This document shows, piece after piece, positions 45,702 to 57,924 of a stretch of DNA of 64,000 bases (position 1 is its first letter; the number at the start of each line of letters is the position of its first letter). Made by a program: the position numbers and the translations under genes. The notes under the pieces are model-generated. The model saw only the letters and a program-made list of their open reading frames with translations. It made no database searches and was not told the origin of the DNA. The DNA comes from Pyrrhosoma nymphula (taxonomy: Eukaryota > Arthropoda > Insecta > Odonata > Coenagrionidae). Where the stretch lies: contig OY754337.1 of the NCBI GenBank assembly GCA_963573305.1, positions 74,222,594 through 74,286,593 on the forward strand, written 5' to 3'.

Positions 45702-47775
45702 CCACCTGCAAATTTACAGAATTATTTGCCTCAGGTTTCTTAAGATATTTCATCGAGAATTGGGCATCAAAATTACACGGGTTCTTATGCCTTTTATTCT
45801 ACATCCTGCAAGTTATGCATTCACATTTGAATAGTTTACTTGTGGTACCAATTTCACATCGTCCGCAACGCGCGCGAGGGATTTCTTCAAGCGCTTGGGG
45901 TAAAAATCTGTTATAAATTTTTCTATGGATGATATAAATTATTATACATAATTAGAAAATCTTCTTTCTGATGAATAAAGCTTTGCGTTTCCATAAGAAC
46001 CCGTGTAAGTTCATGCCCACCTCTCGTTCAAATATCTTACGAAATATTCTGCAAATAATTCTGAAAAAAATCAGGTAGCTTTAAAACAACAAAAGTAATG
46101 TTTCCAGCAATTTTCATCGAATTCTCTTAAGTTGAGCGAAACCAGCGAACCTCCATAAACATACTTAAAGTAATCGAGTATAATAAGTATATCATTGTAA
46201 AGACTGTCCTATGATTCTTTCTATATTTGGAGTGTAAGACAAGCCTTCAATCTCATTAATAAGGGAGTGATATACCACATTTTCCTCATAGAGTGAATGG
46301 ATGAAATTTGCGTTCACCCTTTGTGATTGAATGCCTAGCCATGACGATAGAATGGAACGAATGATAGGGTACTACCACGCGGGGAACACGGAGGTGGTGT
46401 AAGGGTGCTCATTGGATGAGGATAAGATACGCACATGAGGTAAGGTGCTCTTTAGCTAAGAATAACCCGGGAAAGGAAGAACTTCCTCTACGATTTAAGT
46501 GTTTTCGCGCCGCCTTTTGCGTCTCCCGTGAGTTGCAACTGAGTGACTCTATTTACACCTTAGGCAACCTTCCCTTTTCTTCTCCGGTGCTTTCCTACTT
46601 GAGCCCGCATGAATGAGCCCGACGCATTTCTCTTGGTGCGTGAGGATCACACATGATTGCAGCGCCCTTGGGTGTTCCGAGATGGAACAGGGTGCTTTTA
46701 AATTATTCAAGATGCAACAATCTCGTCTCCTCGAAGCCCTTCCTACCCCCCCTCCTGCTCAAGTCTTTTTTATTACATTATCAAACGTCTCGGGACGTTC
46801 CCTAGGCCCTCTTTTCCCCGCCCCCATGCCCCTCTTTTGCGTACCCCACCCTCCCCCTGGAGGCCTCCGGCAGCCTTGGCGTCACCTCTTCTGGGCAAGG
46901 TGGTTTGGGGAGGGGTTGGAGGCTGGCTGACTGACGGAGCGCGCGGACGGATGACGTCAAGGCGAAAGAGTCAACTCGGCTGGCGTCAGGGAAAGAGAAG
47001 GCTGAGAGGAAGAATTTCTGCTTTATTTCCATCGGCGAATAAAGTTCGCAATCCCAAATGTATTTTTTATATTTTCAGTCCCGCGATGCTTTTATTTATA
47101 CACATTCAAATGTTTGCCAGTCATTTGTTTCTTGATAGCATATTTATTTGTTTTCTTGTTAATAATTCATTTCGAAAGCAATTATTTCATTCTGCTCGCG
47201 TTTTCAAATACTTTTAATTTAATAATCCACACAGCTCCATATTTATATTGCTCTCGTATGCATTTTATATTTGTTTGTTTTTGTTGTTTGCTTTTTTTAA
47301 AGTTTCTTTACTTATTCATGGATTTATGTTTTCATGTATCACGCGTTTATTTGCAAGCTTATTAATATTTTAGGCTTGCATGACGTTTATTTACTTTCCT
47401 CACAATGCGTCCGTTGACTTGTTTATTGCACATTTATTTGTTTGCTAGATTCTCGTTCAGTCGTATTGATTTTCGTTCTCTTTTGTTACCTCTCTCGATC
47501 GTTTGAAAGTGGGGGAGTGGGAGGAATGAAATGTAGCGACCGTTACCGCGTGAAACGAACGCCTCCACACTCACTTTAGGCGTCCACTGAAGTCGCAGAC
47601 CTTGACCGAGAAGTAAGCCTGCTCTCGAAATAATTCGCATACAATATTTCTCTCTTAATTTGTATTGCCTTTTTAATTTAGAATAGAAAAATTGTATTGT
47701 CCTAGGAGCATCTGCCCCTATGAGGCAAGGTTTTACATATTAACATATCTTAGTTCCGATAAGAAATACCTACAA
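45702..47775. other. unassigned DNA with GC-rich patch
   Basis: The patch at about 46560-46990 has ORFs on both strands with low-complexity Pro/Ser content and no family match. Nothing else was recognised. Confidence 0.4.
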
Positions 47776-48047
47776 TAGTAAACAAAGTACAAAACATGCA
47801 AATATTGGTCTCAATTCTTCAGATATGAAAACATGATTTACAAATGAAGGGAAACGAATTGTGTGTGTTATTTAGCACATTATTATTATTTGAAAATAAA
47901 AATATAAAAGCAATGAGTGTTATAACTTAGGGTTAACGATAGTAAACAATGATAAAAAACAAGCAAATGTTGGTCTCAATTTTACAAAAATATAAAATAT
48001 TACACAAATATAGGGAATTAAAAAGTGTGTGTTACCTAGCACATTAT
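47776..48047. repeat. diverged tandem duplication, about 164-bp period
   Basis: Positions 47776-47885 and 47940-48047 share TAGTAAACAA, TTGGTCTCAATT and GTGTGTTAYYTAGCACATTAT in the same order and orientation, with many differences between. It is an old local duplication of unknown origin. Confidence 0.55.
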
Positions 48048-48547
48048 ATAATTGTAATCTTCTTCTTCTTAATTTTCAAAAAGAATGTTTATTTTGTTCG
48101 TGTTTTTTGCACGCCATTACCATACATCCGATTGCGATGAAGCTTTGGTAAGTTGTTGCTCGCGTGCCCATCAAGGTTTCTGAATTATAAAAATGGCAAT
48201 TTTTGGGTATGTTTTTACCCAAATATTGTTATCATATACTTCCATAGGAAAAGCATTGAATTCGATGCAGGTTTTTCTTTAATTGCTTTTTTGAATTACT
48301 TGCTCTCACGATATTGGATAGAGATTGGTATCATAGAACGCATAAAATAATGCTGTATTTAATTATTTCATTCAATTTTCTTATACTCTTTGTTTTTGTC
48401 CAAGTATTGCGTTTTAATCTTGAAATTCATCTATTTTTCTTCCATTTCAACAAAACAAAATTTCCTTGGCAACCAGGCGTGAGTTTCCATTTAATAGTGT
48501 TTTTATGAATGGCTATTAACTCCTGCGGCATTTAAAGACCATGTTCA

Positions 48548-49622
48548 GTGGCTAATTTAATAATTGTAGCCATACGAATACAGTTCCCCGTTCGCCTTGC
48601 CTTCTCAATAACCATCAACAAGGCAAAATGTCAATCGCTTCAAGTGTGTGGATTTAATATGGAAAATCCATGCTTTTCACGTGGTCAATTATATATGTTG
48701 CATGCTCACGTGTGGGACAGAGCAGTAATACCAAATTCAACACCAGCTGATGAACTCAACACTTGCCTCAATGCGTTGCATCTTTGGAGACATGTGCAGA
48801 AACTCACGTTAACGACTAATATGCGCATAAATCTGCAGCGCAATGTGTCGACAAAATTTACAAAACAGCTATTGGACATTGGTTATAGAAAATTACCAGT
48901 TGATGCCGACACAAAATATATCTCAATTCCATTGAACTTTTGTGTCTTTGTTCCATCGATCGAACAATTTATTTAGAAAGCTTTTCCACAATTTATCACC
49001 AATTACAAAAATCACCAATGGCTTTGTGAACGTGCTAATTTGGCAGCAAAAATCCCGATGTCAATACAATCAACTACGCCATCCAAGAACTAATTTCGGG
49101 CGAGTCTGTTACCTAGAAATCGATTGTCAGCGTCATGAATGTGGACGAGAGTTTTAATTATCCAATTGAGTTTTTCAAATGCGTTGGATCTTTCTGGTGT
49201 ACCACCGCACAAATTTCACTCAAACTTGGCGCACCAATAACTCGCTTGCACATCATTAATGCGCCACGATTGTGCAATAGAACCAGGCGCACTGTCAAAC
49301 AACTGATGCCAAACGTCATCGAAGCGACTATTCTGAATGGCAAGTCAAAAGGAGAAGATGTGCTTATTCCACGTATTCCCATCATTCCCACCAACTTGCC
49401 ATTTGATTTCAAACGACTACAGTTCCCCTTCGCATTGCATTCTTAATGACAGCCAACAAGGCACAAGGTCAATCGCTTCAAGTGTGTGGATTTAATCTGG
49501 AAAATACATGCTTTTCACGTGGTCAATTTTATATGTTGCGAGTGGGCAAGCCGAAAAATTTACTTGATTTTGCGGAGGGCGGTAAGATCAAAAGTATTGT
49601 ATATCCGGAAGCACTCGAATAG
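48548..49622 (+). pseudogene. Helitron Pif1-like helicase C-terminal region, rearranged
   Basis: Translated blocks match the C-terminal half of the Helitron RepHel helicase, a rolling-circle transposase/helicase. They occur in a permuted order: RLAFSITINKAKCQSLQVCG (late helicase motif, about 48590), then NSTPADELNTCLNALHLWRH and LTLTTNMRIN (earlier region, about 48735-48835), then LGAPITRLHIINAPRLCN and PRIPIIPTNLPFDFKRLQFP (49200-49430), and again TANKAQGQSLQVCGFNLEN with VGKPKNLL (49450-49560) to a stop at 49620-49622. Frames change near 48960 and 49445. The invariant R of the late motif (CSRVGKP in intact copies) is disturbed in both repeats. No Rep domain is present. This is a dead copy. 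Confidence 0.85.
48578..49539 (+). repeat. direct repeat inside Helitron remnant
   Basis: About 124 bp encoding the NKA-x-x-QSLQVCGFN segment occur at 48578-48701 and again at 49418-49539 in the same orientation, roughly 840 bp apart. The upstream copy stops right after QLYML and is joined to sequence that belongs earlier in the helicase. Confidence 0.75.
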
Positions 49623-49745
49623 TATTGTTAACTCCTATTTTAATCCACAAAAATCATTTTAATTAATTTATTTTGAGCATGTTAATGTGTCTGCTTTGTA
49701 TATGTGTCTGCTTTGTATATGTGTGCCTACCTAGAAAGAAAAAGA

Positions 49746-49775
49746 GGCATTGCAACACATGCCGGGCACAGCTAG
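49746..49775 (+). mobile_element. Helitron 3' terminus (hairpin plus CTAG)
   Basis: The stem GGCAT/ATGCC (49746-49750 and 49759-49763) has an 8-nt loop. It is followed by 8 nt and CTAG (49772-49775), then a T. A short hairpin just upstream of CTRR with insertion before T is the defining Helitron 3' end. It lies 150 bp after the helicase stop in the right orientation. A 17-bp tandem repeat precedes it at about 49690-49725. Confidence 0.85.
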
Positions 49776-51377
49776 TTAAATTTAAATGCATTTAGTATTA
49801 TATCTTATTTGCTACAAACAATTTAAACCAATGGCATACATATATTTATTTTATAACAATACATATTGTAATGTAAAGCAGCAACAATTTAAATACCCGT
49901 TCAGCAGTACATATGATTAATGATCTCTCCGTCTTTACTGTTAAAAATTATTTAAAACCTTTCTTTTCCGATACTGAAGGACAAACTTTCCGCTTGGAAT
50001 TGGGACTTTAATTGCACGATTTCGGCGGTACTTGAATTTTTAAATTCTTCATTAACTTTTGCCCCGATGGATAACTAGCCAGTAGGAAAAACAGTACACT
50101 TAAAGTCGACCTGAATTGCTAGCAGCATTTGTGTGGGTGTGAAGAGGATAAGTCAATTACTTTTCTAATACTCCTTTGATTGCAAAAACCGCTCCGAATA
50201 TATTGCCTCGGAATGTTTCTGTCCCTAACTCGAGGGCCACCATATATATCTCAACATTTCTTCAGGAATTCCTTAATTAAGTCATAGTTAACCATCAGCC
50301 AAGTTAAGGTGTGACTCCACCGTAAAATGACCTCAATTTCAATAAACTAATATTCTCGCTACATGCAGGTAAACTACGTTCGCTGTTTTATATGAGTAAC
50401 AAAATTTTACATACCCACGGTACTCCCTTCGAAAGTTGAACTGGACGTTATAATTTTTAAATGTACGAATACGTAATGCATGGGTAAAATCGTTATATCT
50501 CCGTCTGATACCAATGCTATTTTCGCAAAAAGCTATTGATAACAAGCACATACACCGTGGAAATATAATGGTGATGAAGTATTAATACCAATCCATCTGA
50601 ATTATTGAGTTATTAGAAAATTACTTCAGAAACTGAAGTTAAAATTCGTTATTGCAGTAGAATTGGCGCTGCAATTGGCTCAAATAGCCAAATAACAATT
50701 AAAACTACCTGCCAACAAATCTGAATATTTTGTATCTCTTCTTTCCTAGTGGCTAAATATGCTGCCATTGTAATTAAACATTTTTAACATTGCAAACAAA
50801 ACTTTGGAATTTAGTATTTACACTCTGTCGCTATGCAAACCTTCAAATTCCTTTCGGAAGATAAATTCTTTCTGCGTACCAGGAATTATAAAAATTCTGG
50901 ATTGAAATTAATCCTGTAGCATGAAGTTTGCAAAGCAAGAAATGCTAGCTAAAAGAGAAACTGTGTTTAGTCCAATTTTTACTTAATATTGCCGACCAAG
51001 GTTTCTACTTACAAAGTCATTATCATGGGAATAATGACTGTATTATTATAAATTACTTGATTATGACTGGAAATCAAAACCTTGGTCGGAAACATTAACC
51101 AAAAAGTGGACTATACTAATTTCTCTTTTTCCTTTTAATGGAGTAGGTACCATAAATTTACGCATGAGATTGTAAAGACTATGAATACATTTGAACGAAA
51201 TCAGCCAAATAGTATCACCACCACTTTAATTTTAGCTTTCCAAAGTTTCTGTATAAAGTTAGCAAAATCTCTTGTAGTTTAGAAGCAATGTTTGGTGTAT
51301 TTCATGGGCAGAATGACTCCTGTCCACGGGGACGCAAATGTTTAATGGAATACGAGCTGTCATTCTAAATCCCCTGT
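49776..51377. other. unassigned AT-rich DNA
   Basis: Nothing recognised. Confidence 0.4.
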
Positions 51378-51431
51378 CGCTTCATAGCGTCCCATCGCTC
51401 AATAGCGTCCCATCGCTTCATACCGTCCAAT
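51378..51431. repeat. 18-bp tandem repeat, three copies
   Basis: The unit CGCTTCATAGCGTCCCAT occurs three times with two or three changes per copy. It is a short minisatellite with no evident function. Confidence 0.8.
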
Positions 51432-51539
51432 TCTACCAGGAATAATTTTTGATGCACACAGCGTGATAAATCCGCTTGCAGAAGTTTGGGAGATGGCTTT
51501 ATTGAAAAAATACCAGCTGTATGTGTCTATTAAAGTTGT

Positions 51540-51780
51540 TTTAGAAATGGGTGAGAATGGATGAATGAATGAATGTTTATTATGGTCTAGGTTTCCCCAT
51601 AAGAGCAATACAAAAATCACAAAAATAGTTCTGCTTTCGAAAAAAAACATAGTAGGCAATCAAATCATCAATTTACAAAAGGATAACATCAAAAAAATAT
51701 GTGACACACTTAAGGCAAAAGAAAATGTTCATTTACAGTTAGTGAAAGAGAAAAATACAATATATAAATGATCCAATATG
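51540..51780 (-). mobile_element. probable LINE 3' tail
   Basis: The minus strand ends CCATAATAAACATTCATTCA followed by more ATTC units (51540-51590). AATAAA followed by a short ATTC repeat is characteristic of jockey- and CR1-type LINE tails. The upstream minus-strand sequence shows no clear coding match, so only the tail is supported and the left boundary is approximate. Confidence 0.4.
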
Positions 51781-53808
51781 TAGGTAAAGAAAATACTATG
51801 AAATGAGGTCAAAATTAGAGGACAAAAACAGAAAAAGTAAGTCGAAGTAAAACTGTTGCAGTCAACATAATGACTTTAAGGCATACATCTTAAAAAGTGA
51901 GGTTACAGACATTTAAATTACTCACTATAATAATAGTTAAATAGTTTATCCTTTAAAATTGACAGAGAGGCAGAATGTATTATGGACAACGGCAGCGAAT
52001 GCCAAAGGTTTTAGCCAGAGATAATAAATGATAGAAGGAAAGTATTTGTCCAGGGTATAGGGAATCGAGTACTAGAGTTAAACAGTTTATTTTATCTCTC
52101 ATCCCAACGTTTGACCGCAGCCCGAACAAGTTGTGTAGGTTAACTTGTCAAAACTATTGCTCCTTCATGTTTCATTCGCGTAAGAGGGCACAAACTGTAA
52201 AAGGTAGGACAATTTTAATTAGTCAAGCAGTACGTTGTAGGTAATATAGCATAGTATTAAAAATATTAGTAGGAGAAATGCGTAGGAAATGTAGGGCCTT
52301 ATACAATGGAGAAAATACTAACGGATACCTTGTGTAAGACTGTTATATGTTTTGTTTGATTTTGCGTTACGTATGACAATTGCGTTACGTAAGACATTAC
52401 GATGCGTATGACAATTACTTTTTAAATTCAATATTTATTGTCTTTCGTGGTTATAGAAGAAAAGTCCAGGTATTTTGTTTCTTCTCTAGGAACTTCTCAA
52501 ATGTAAAATTTATAGCTGGAAAAGTATTTACTTGATGGAAATGAAATTTTTATACTTTATTGAAAAATATGTTGCTAGTCTAACACTCAGGTTACAATTT
52601 TTTCCAGTTACCTAAAGAAAGTTTCATATCATTGTCATGTAGTTACTTTTTCTCAGCTCAGGATAAACGTACAGCAGGAAACTTAGGTTTGTTTGGAATC
52701 TCTCAATCGTGGTAATAGAAAACCACGACCGGTTTTGGCTATGCGGTTATTGGTATAACTTTTTTTTCAACGACCATGTTGGTTCCTTTGTAATTTATGC
52801 CTAAACTTGAGTATCCTTGATAAAAGTATCCAACAGTGGTATTGGTATTCCTACTTACGTTAAAACTTACCTCAATCAGTAGATCATCTCTAGCGATGGT
52901 TTCTTCCGCCTCCATTGTCATGGCTGCTGGCCAGAAACCTCTTGTAGCGGCTAGCAGAGTATTGTGTAGATGCGTAAGAAGAGATTCACGCGGGAGGAAC
53001 TTCGGTGGGTGGTGATTGGTGGATAGGGGGAGGGATTGCGTGGGAAGGAGGAGGGAATGGAGTGGAGGCTTTGTGTAGGAGAGAGGGGGAGGTAGTGTGG
53101 TGTGAGGGGAAGGGAGAGATGGGACGCGAAAATGTGAATTTTCGCGAGAAAGCCTCTGTCTAAGGCCCAAGAGGGAGCTGGTAGTTCGGCGGATAACAAG
53201 GAGTCACGGGGAAAATTTCGTTTGACTTTATCCATAGATTAAAGGGGAGAGTAGAAGGAACCTTCGTAGATGTGAAGGAGGGCCTGTTTTTTGTGCAAAA
53301 AAGCCAGTATATGAATGCGTAAGGAATGGTACAGCCAACATAGATATCGTGCGAAATTTGTCCATTAGCGTTGCATAAAATTCAGTGTTTTTTTAAGACA
53401 CCTTTCTCTGCCTGAACTGCTCTGATATGGTCTGAGGTAATAAAGGTAACTAGTGGTTCCACAGTAGTCGAAAATCGACTGTAATTAATTAAATTTTTAA
53501 GTTTGAGCGTTCTTGAGGTTCTTTTGTCAAAGAGTATACCTCTATAATCATTGAATGTAATTTATTGAATTTTATTCTATTACGTCAGCTGCGAGCGTGT
53601 ACAAATAGCGTGTATTGTTTACCTTAAATACCTGCAATACCTATGAACTTTATACAATTTAATGTTAGTAACAGTTGAAAATATACACAATCAGTACAGC
53701 TTGTATTCCTGATTATTTTTTTAAATAACTCATTGACAGTTTTAATTTTTTCATGCAACTATTGAATCAAATAAACGCTAATAAAAATGAGACTTGACAT
53801 TCATAGAC

Positions 53809-53811
<3 letters not shown>
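51781..53811. other. unassigned DNA with purine-rich patch
   Basis: Positions 52980-53120 are strongly G-rich on the plus strand with several GGGG runs. The minus-strand ORFs there (52739-53235) are Pro/Ser/Leu low complexity and probably fortuitous. Confidence 0.4.

Positions 53812-53857
<46 letters not shown>
53812..53857. repeat. (TA)n microsatellite
   Basis: About 23 uninterrupted TA units. Confidence 0.95.
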
Positions 53858-53862
<5 letters not shown>

Positions 53863-54858
53863 TACCTGCCTCGTATTTTTTCATACAATTTTCATTAATT
53901 CACCTCCTTGTTTCTATCCATTTGCATTCCTTGCAACACGTATTTTCGGTTGCCTGCATGAGAGTACGGCGATGATAGATATGGAATCGTTTGAGTGCCG
54001 AAACTGTGATCTGTTTTCATATCTCACACATGAGTTTGTTTCCATAGCCATCTTGAAGTTAGTTAGCTCTTGCTCCTGGATCCCCGGAGCCATAATGTCG
54101 TCTCACGTTTAACATATCCAACTTCTTACTACCTTTCCATCCACCCTCCGGCCCTAGTCATGCATGTGATTGTCGCCGAATCGTCTTGTCTCTGCCACCC
54201 CTTCTGTGATCCTTTTCCTCCCTTCCAATAGATGGGTACACTAACGACATTGCACGTGCGTGCGTCAGCCTGTGATCGTTCGAATGTTCCTGCTCTAGAA
54301 TCTTCCCCGGCAGACTTCACCTTTGATGAGGAAATGAGACATCCTCGCGCAGGAAGTTATCCGGCGTGTTGAAATTCCGCCTGCGTTATCTTGCGTGCAT
54401 GTCCTGTGATTGTGGCGCACCGACTGAGTTCTGAGATCCGCCGAAGTTTTACTTCAAAGGTTGAAAAGCTCTTTGACATGAGCGGCGAAGGCGTCTTTTT
54501 GGCCCGAGGGAGATTGAAACTCGAGAATGCGAACAATGTCGTCTTTTCCTTCGGTGACGCGAGTGAAGAGGAGGAAAATGCTTGCAAATACCGAGTTGAA
54601 GTGGTTGATAATCACGTCAATACAATTATTATTTCACAAATTTAAAATAGATAAGGGTGGAATTTTTTAAGAATTATATGACAACTCTTTTTCATCTGTT
54701 TACATTGGTTTCCTCACCTATAAGCAGCCCACTACGCTACTAAGCTTCCTATTTGCCTTGGCAATTAAGGGTAATACGCGGGCATTGGATGCCAAGCCCT
54801 TGCGGTCCATCAAAGATGGCAACACAACATTATCCTTTTCAATTCCTTGAATTATGAT
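53858..54858. other. unassigned DNA
   Basis: ORFs at 54129-54645 overlap on both strands and match nothing. A CCATCAAAGATGG string near 54808 recurs inverted at 55300, giving a 26-bp inverted match. Confidence 0.4.
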
Positions 54859-54930
54859 GGCTTGGTGGTTTAACTGGCTAACATCCCTGACCGGAAATTG
54901 GGAGATCCGGGTTCGAATCCCGGACAAGTC
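54859..54930 (+). ncRNA. tRNA-like SINE head
   Basis: A 72-nt tRNA-like module. The acceptor strand GGCTTGG pairs with ACAAGTC at six of seven positions. Box A is TGGTTTAACTGG (54866-54877), box B is GGTTCGAATCC (54910-54920, consensus), and the T stem CCGGG/CCCGG is perfect. The anticodon arm does not fold well and there is no credible anticodon, so it is more likely the pol III promoter head of a SINE than a functional tRNA. It shares ACCGGMAATTGGGAGATC with the module at 62171-62241. Confidence 0.65.
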
Positions 54931-55042
54931 AAATAATTTTTTCATGGCGAATTTCACCGTCTATGATGTATAACTTCGAACCTGTGCGCGTGACTGCGTA
55001 CCACATTATTTGTCAACGCAATGATTGGAAATTATCCAACTC

Positions 55043-55150
55043 GCTTTTATCCTCCTGAATTGCCATGGGAATTGGGAAGCCTGGTTAGGGTAGTGGTCTG
55101 CTCATTGGCCCGGCAAGATAACGGTCCTTGGTTTGATTCCCGGCCCTGGC
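55043..55150 (+). ncRNA. second tRNA-like SINE head, different family
   Basis: TCCTCCTGAATTGCCATGGG precedes a module with a box A-like TGGTTAGGGTAGTGG (55082-55096) and box B GGTTTGATTCC (55130-55140). The beginning is repeated directly at 55337-55400. Confidence 0.5.
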
Positions 55151-55336
55151 CGATTTTTTCCTATACCAATTTCTATGAATGTATTCGTCGTATTTGCGGG
55201 AGGTTTGAATCCGGGGCCTAGAACGGCATAAGTGCTTGTATAGGATGCAAACGTATGGGTTGTTGCTTCTTTGAAGTCCTTTGCTACCTTGCGTTGCCAT
55301 CTTTGATGGGCCGCATGGGTTTAAAATCTTGTTCCC

Positions 55337-55400
55337 TTGTATCCTCCTAAATTGCCATGGGAATTAGGAAGCCTGAGTAGCCTAGTGGTCTGCTCATAGG
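55337..55400 (+). repeat. truncated direct copy of the 55043 module
   Basis: About 64 bp repeat 55043-55107 with roughly 85 percent identity by eye, then diverge before box B. The head is therefore incomplete. Confidence 0.6.
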
Positions 55401-55404
55401 TTCT

Positions 55405-57853
55405 AAAAAGACATTGTACTCCAGGGGAATATATGTCAATATTGTAAAAAGTTATGCAACATATCTTTTCCTGCGGGATGATCAGTGCATTTTCTTAACT
55501 GTTAATTGTGTCAAATGTGTGTTTCTCTGCTCTCTCACCCCGCTCATCTTATGCCCAATCGAATTCTCCCTAATCATCCCTCCGCATACCTGCATTTTAT
55601 ACATCCCGTCATATTTTATCTGCTGAATCTTTTCATCTCCTGCTATGTGTGCATGTTCTTTGATAATACCATTTTTTTGCTTCATCGGTTTTTCCACTTT
55701 CCAAATTTCCGTTTTCAAACACGGACTCCTATTTTTTGCTTTCCGTTCCCTGTTTAAGGGATTGGATCGTAGAATGCTTCTGTGGGAGGCTACATAGCAA
55801 ATTCCCAATTAAAAATGTTCATAATGTTTTGCTCATTAACTCTGTTTTAGACATCTACTCTAGTTGATGGCTGTTTCTAGAGAAACTTCTTATAGTAAAG
55901 AGAGTTGTACGTTCTTTCGCACCGCATGCACATATATTTTTTTTAATCACCAGCAACAGTTAGCACTCTCGATCCTTTTTGCTTAGCTATGATTTAATTT
56001 CATTTCCATTTACGTCCCTCATCGGCAGTTAATGAGTTCAAGGATGGACATAGGTGAGATTCTAATTTCCATCACTGGTGTACCCATATCAAATATTGTG
56101 GTTATTTTTTAGCTTCCAATTTACATTTCTTATATCATTTTCTCTCAAGTGTAGTCCTTGCTGTTATTTTTTTAACATTACAGCTAGGTGCGTGTAATAT
56201 CTGCATGCGTTTAAAATACAACTGAATTTAAACTTTCTGAAACACTTCCCGTCTCTCAATTTAATTATGAAAATTTGACTATTATTGATTTATTTATCTG
56301 TTTTAACTTTTCTTCCGCTAAAAATTGGCGTCATTTCAAACATAAATTAATTTAGCAAACAGTATTTTGTAATTTATTTCCCGGAAAAGGTTTAACATTA
56401 TTTTTGTCCAGTATATTGTTTGTTAGTTATCCCAGTTAATCGATTGCCGATTAATTATATCTTGCACATTATATGTTTTAAAATGCCGTTTCTAGAATAC
56501 ATTTCCTGTTACTGTATGGGGAGAAACAAGCTTAAATCCATTCTTTATGATCATTAACAGATTTATTACCTTCTCTTCTGATGAATTATTTAGCACAAAT
56601 TCTGTATTTTTAAATAAGTGATTCACTATTAATGGACTATGGTTTATAACGTTCCCGCAAGTGAAGGTGCGGCTTTGATGCTCTCGATGATGTATTCCAT
56701 CGAAAGCAGTCGAGAGGATACTTTTTCATATTTATTGATTTATTATAATAATATGCGCAAACGTTTCTCGTTTAATGATGAAAGTGCGTGCTTGAACTCT
56801 GTTGCTGAGTCATAAAGAATAAATACAAAATAGTCAAGTTACGTATATGTGCTGAAAAATACATTTCTGTATTGTTTTTTCCTCGAAAAAACGTGCATTC
56901 TTCGGATTAGCTGATTTCCCACTTTTCGCCTATTTGTATACGGGCGCATGCATATTTATCGTGATTATAAAAGAGATATTTAAAACTACTGAAGTCTGGT
57001 TTCCAGCTACGTGTTGTTTACCGTAAATGTTTTTTTTCGCAATGCAAGTTGCGTCTAGTGGCCACTTGACTTCTGCCACTGATGGATGGAATTTTATTTT
57101 TTCAACTCTCCTCGCCCTAAAATCCATCCGGTGATTTTTTTCTGTCCCTTTTATTTGCTGACTAACAAAAGGAAGTAGCTTGAACAGATGAAGGGGTGCT
57201 TGCTGGATAGGGCATGGGCGGTTAACTTTTTCGGACAGATTTGAATTAAATTTGAATTCCAATGAACTCCCACTCCCCTACCCTACAAGTTATTGGAAAA
57301 AACCTCAGAGGAAAAATATTTTTGCCACTGAAGCACTCCAGATTTTAATGAATTATTCATTACCGAAACATTTATTAAACGCCAGAAGTTTAAAAATATT
57401 TGAAAGAGCAGAGTGCGGCCCGAATCCTCTTTCCACCCCCTATACCGGAATACTAAACAGATTAACTTCCATAATTTTTCTCAACATCTCATCGAGGGCG
57501 CCAGGGATAATTATACTGAGCAACTCGGTCAATGAGTAATTTTTCTCATCCACGATTGGTGTGCTTGTGACGACATGTTGTTTGCTGAAAAAAATCTTGT
57601 TGCTTTATGAGTTCTTTAGGCAAGCTATATTATTTACGGTGGAGGGAACACATTATTTTTAAAGATGCCATTTGACTGAGATTTACTCCATATTTTATGT
57701 TGATGTTGCAGCATTCATGTCGTCATTATGCATTATGGAGGATTGATTTTTACATCTTTTAATTTCCCAATGCCCGTACGCGGAAACGTTCCTCATTGAG
57801 TTTATCATGCCAAATTTCAGCAAAATCCAAATACGACCAACAATCCGTTGCTG
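55405..57853. other. unassigned AT-rich DNA
   Basis: Nothing recognised beyond short ORFs without similarity. Confidence 0.4.
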
Positions 57854-57924
57854 GCCTCGGTGGTGGCGGGGTAAAGTCTTCTCCTGCCAAACGGAAGATC
57901 GCGGGTTCGAATCCCGCCTTGGTA
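57854..57924 (+). ncRNA. third tRNA-like SINE head
   Basis: Box B GGTTCGAATCC (57904-57914) is consensus inside a perfect GCGGG/CCCGC T stem. Box A is only approximate (TGGTGGCGGGGTAAAG). The acceptor strands do not pair, so it is not a functional tRNA. The motif CCTTGGTAGGAAATTTT follows where a SINE body would start. Confidence 0.5.

Noticed and set aside
54859..54930. Functional tRNA gene
   Set aside because: Good acceptor, D and T arms, but the anticodon stem does not fold and the last acceptor pair fails. Related modules occur in repeats, so a SINE head is more likely.
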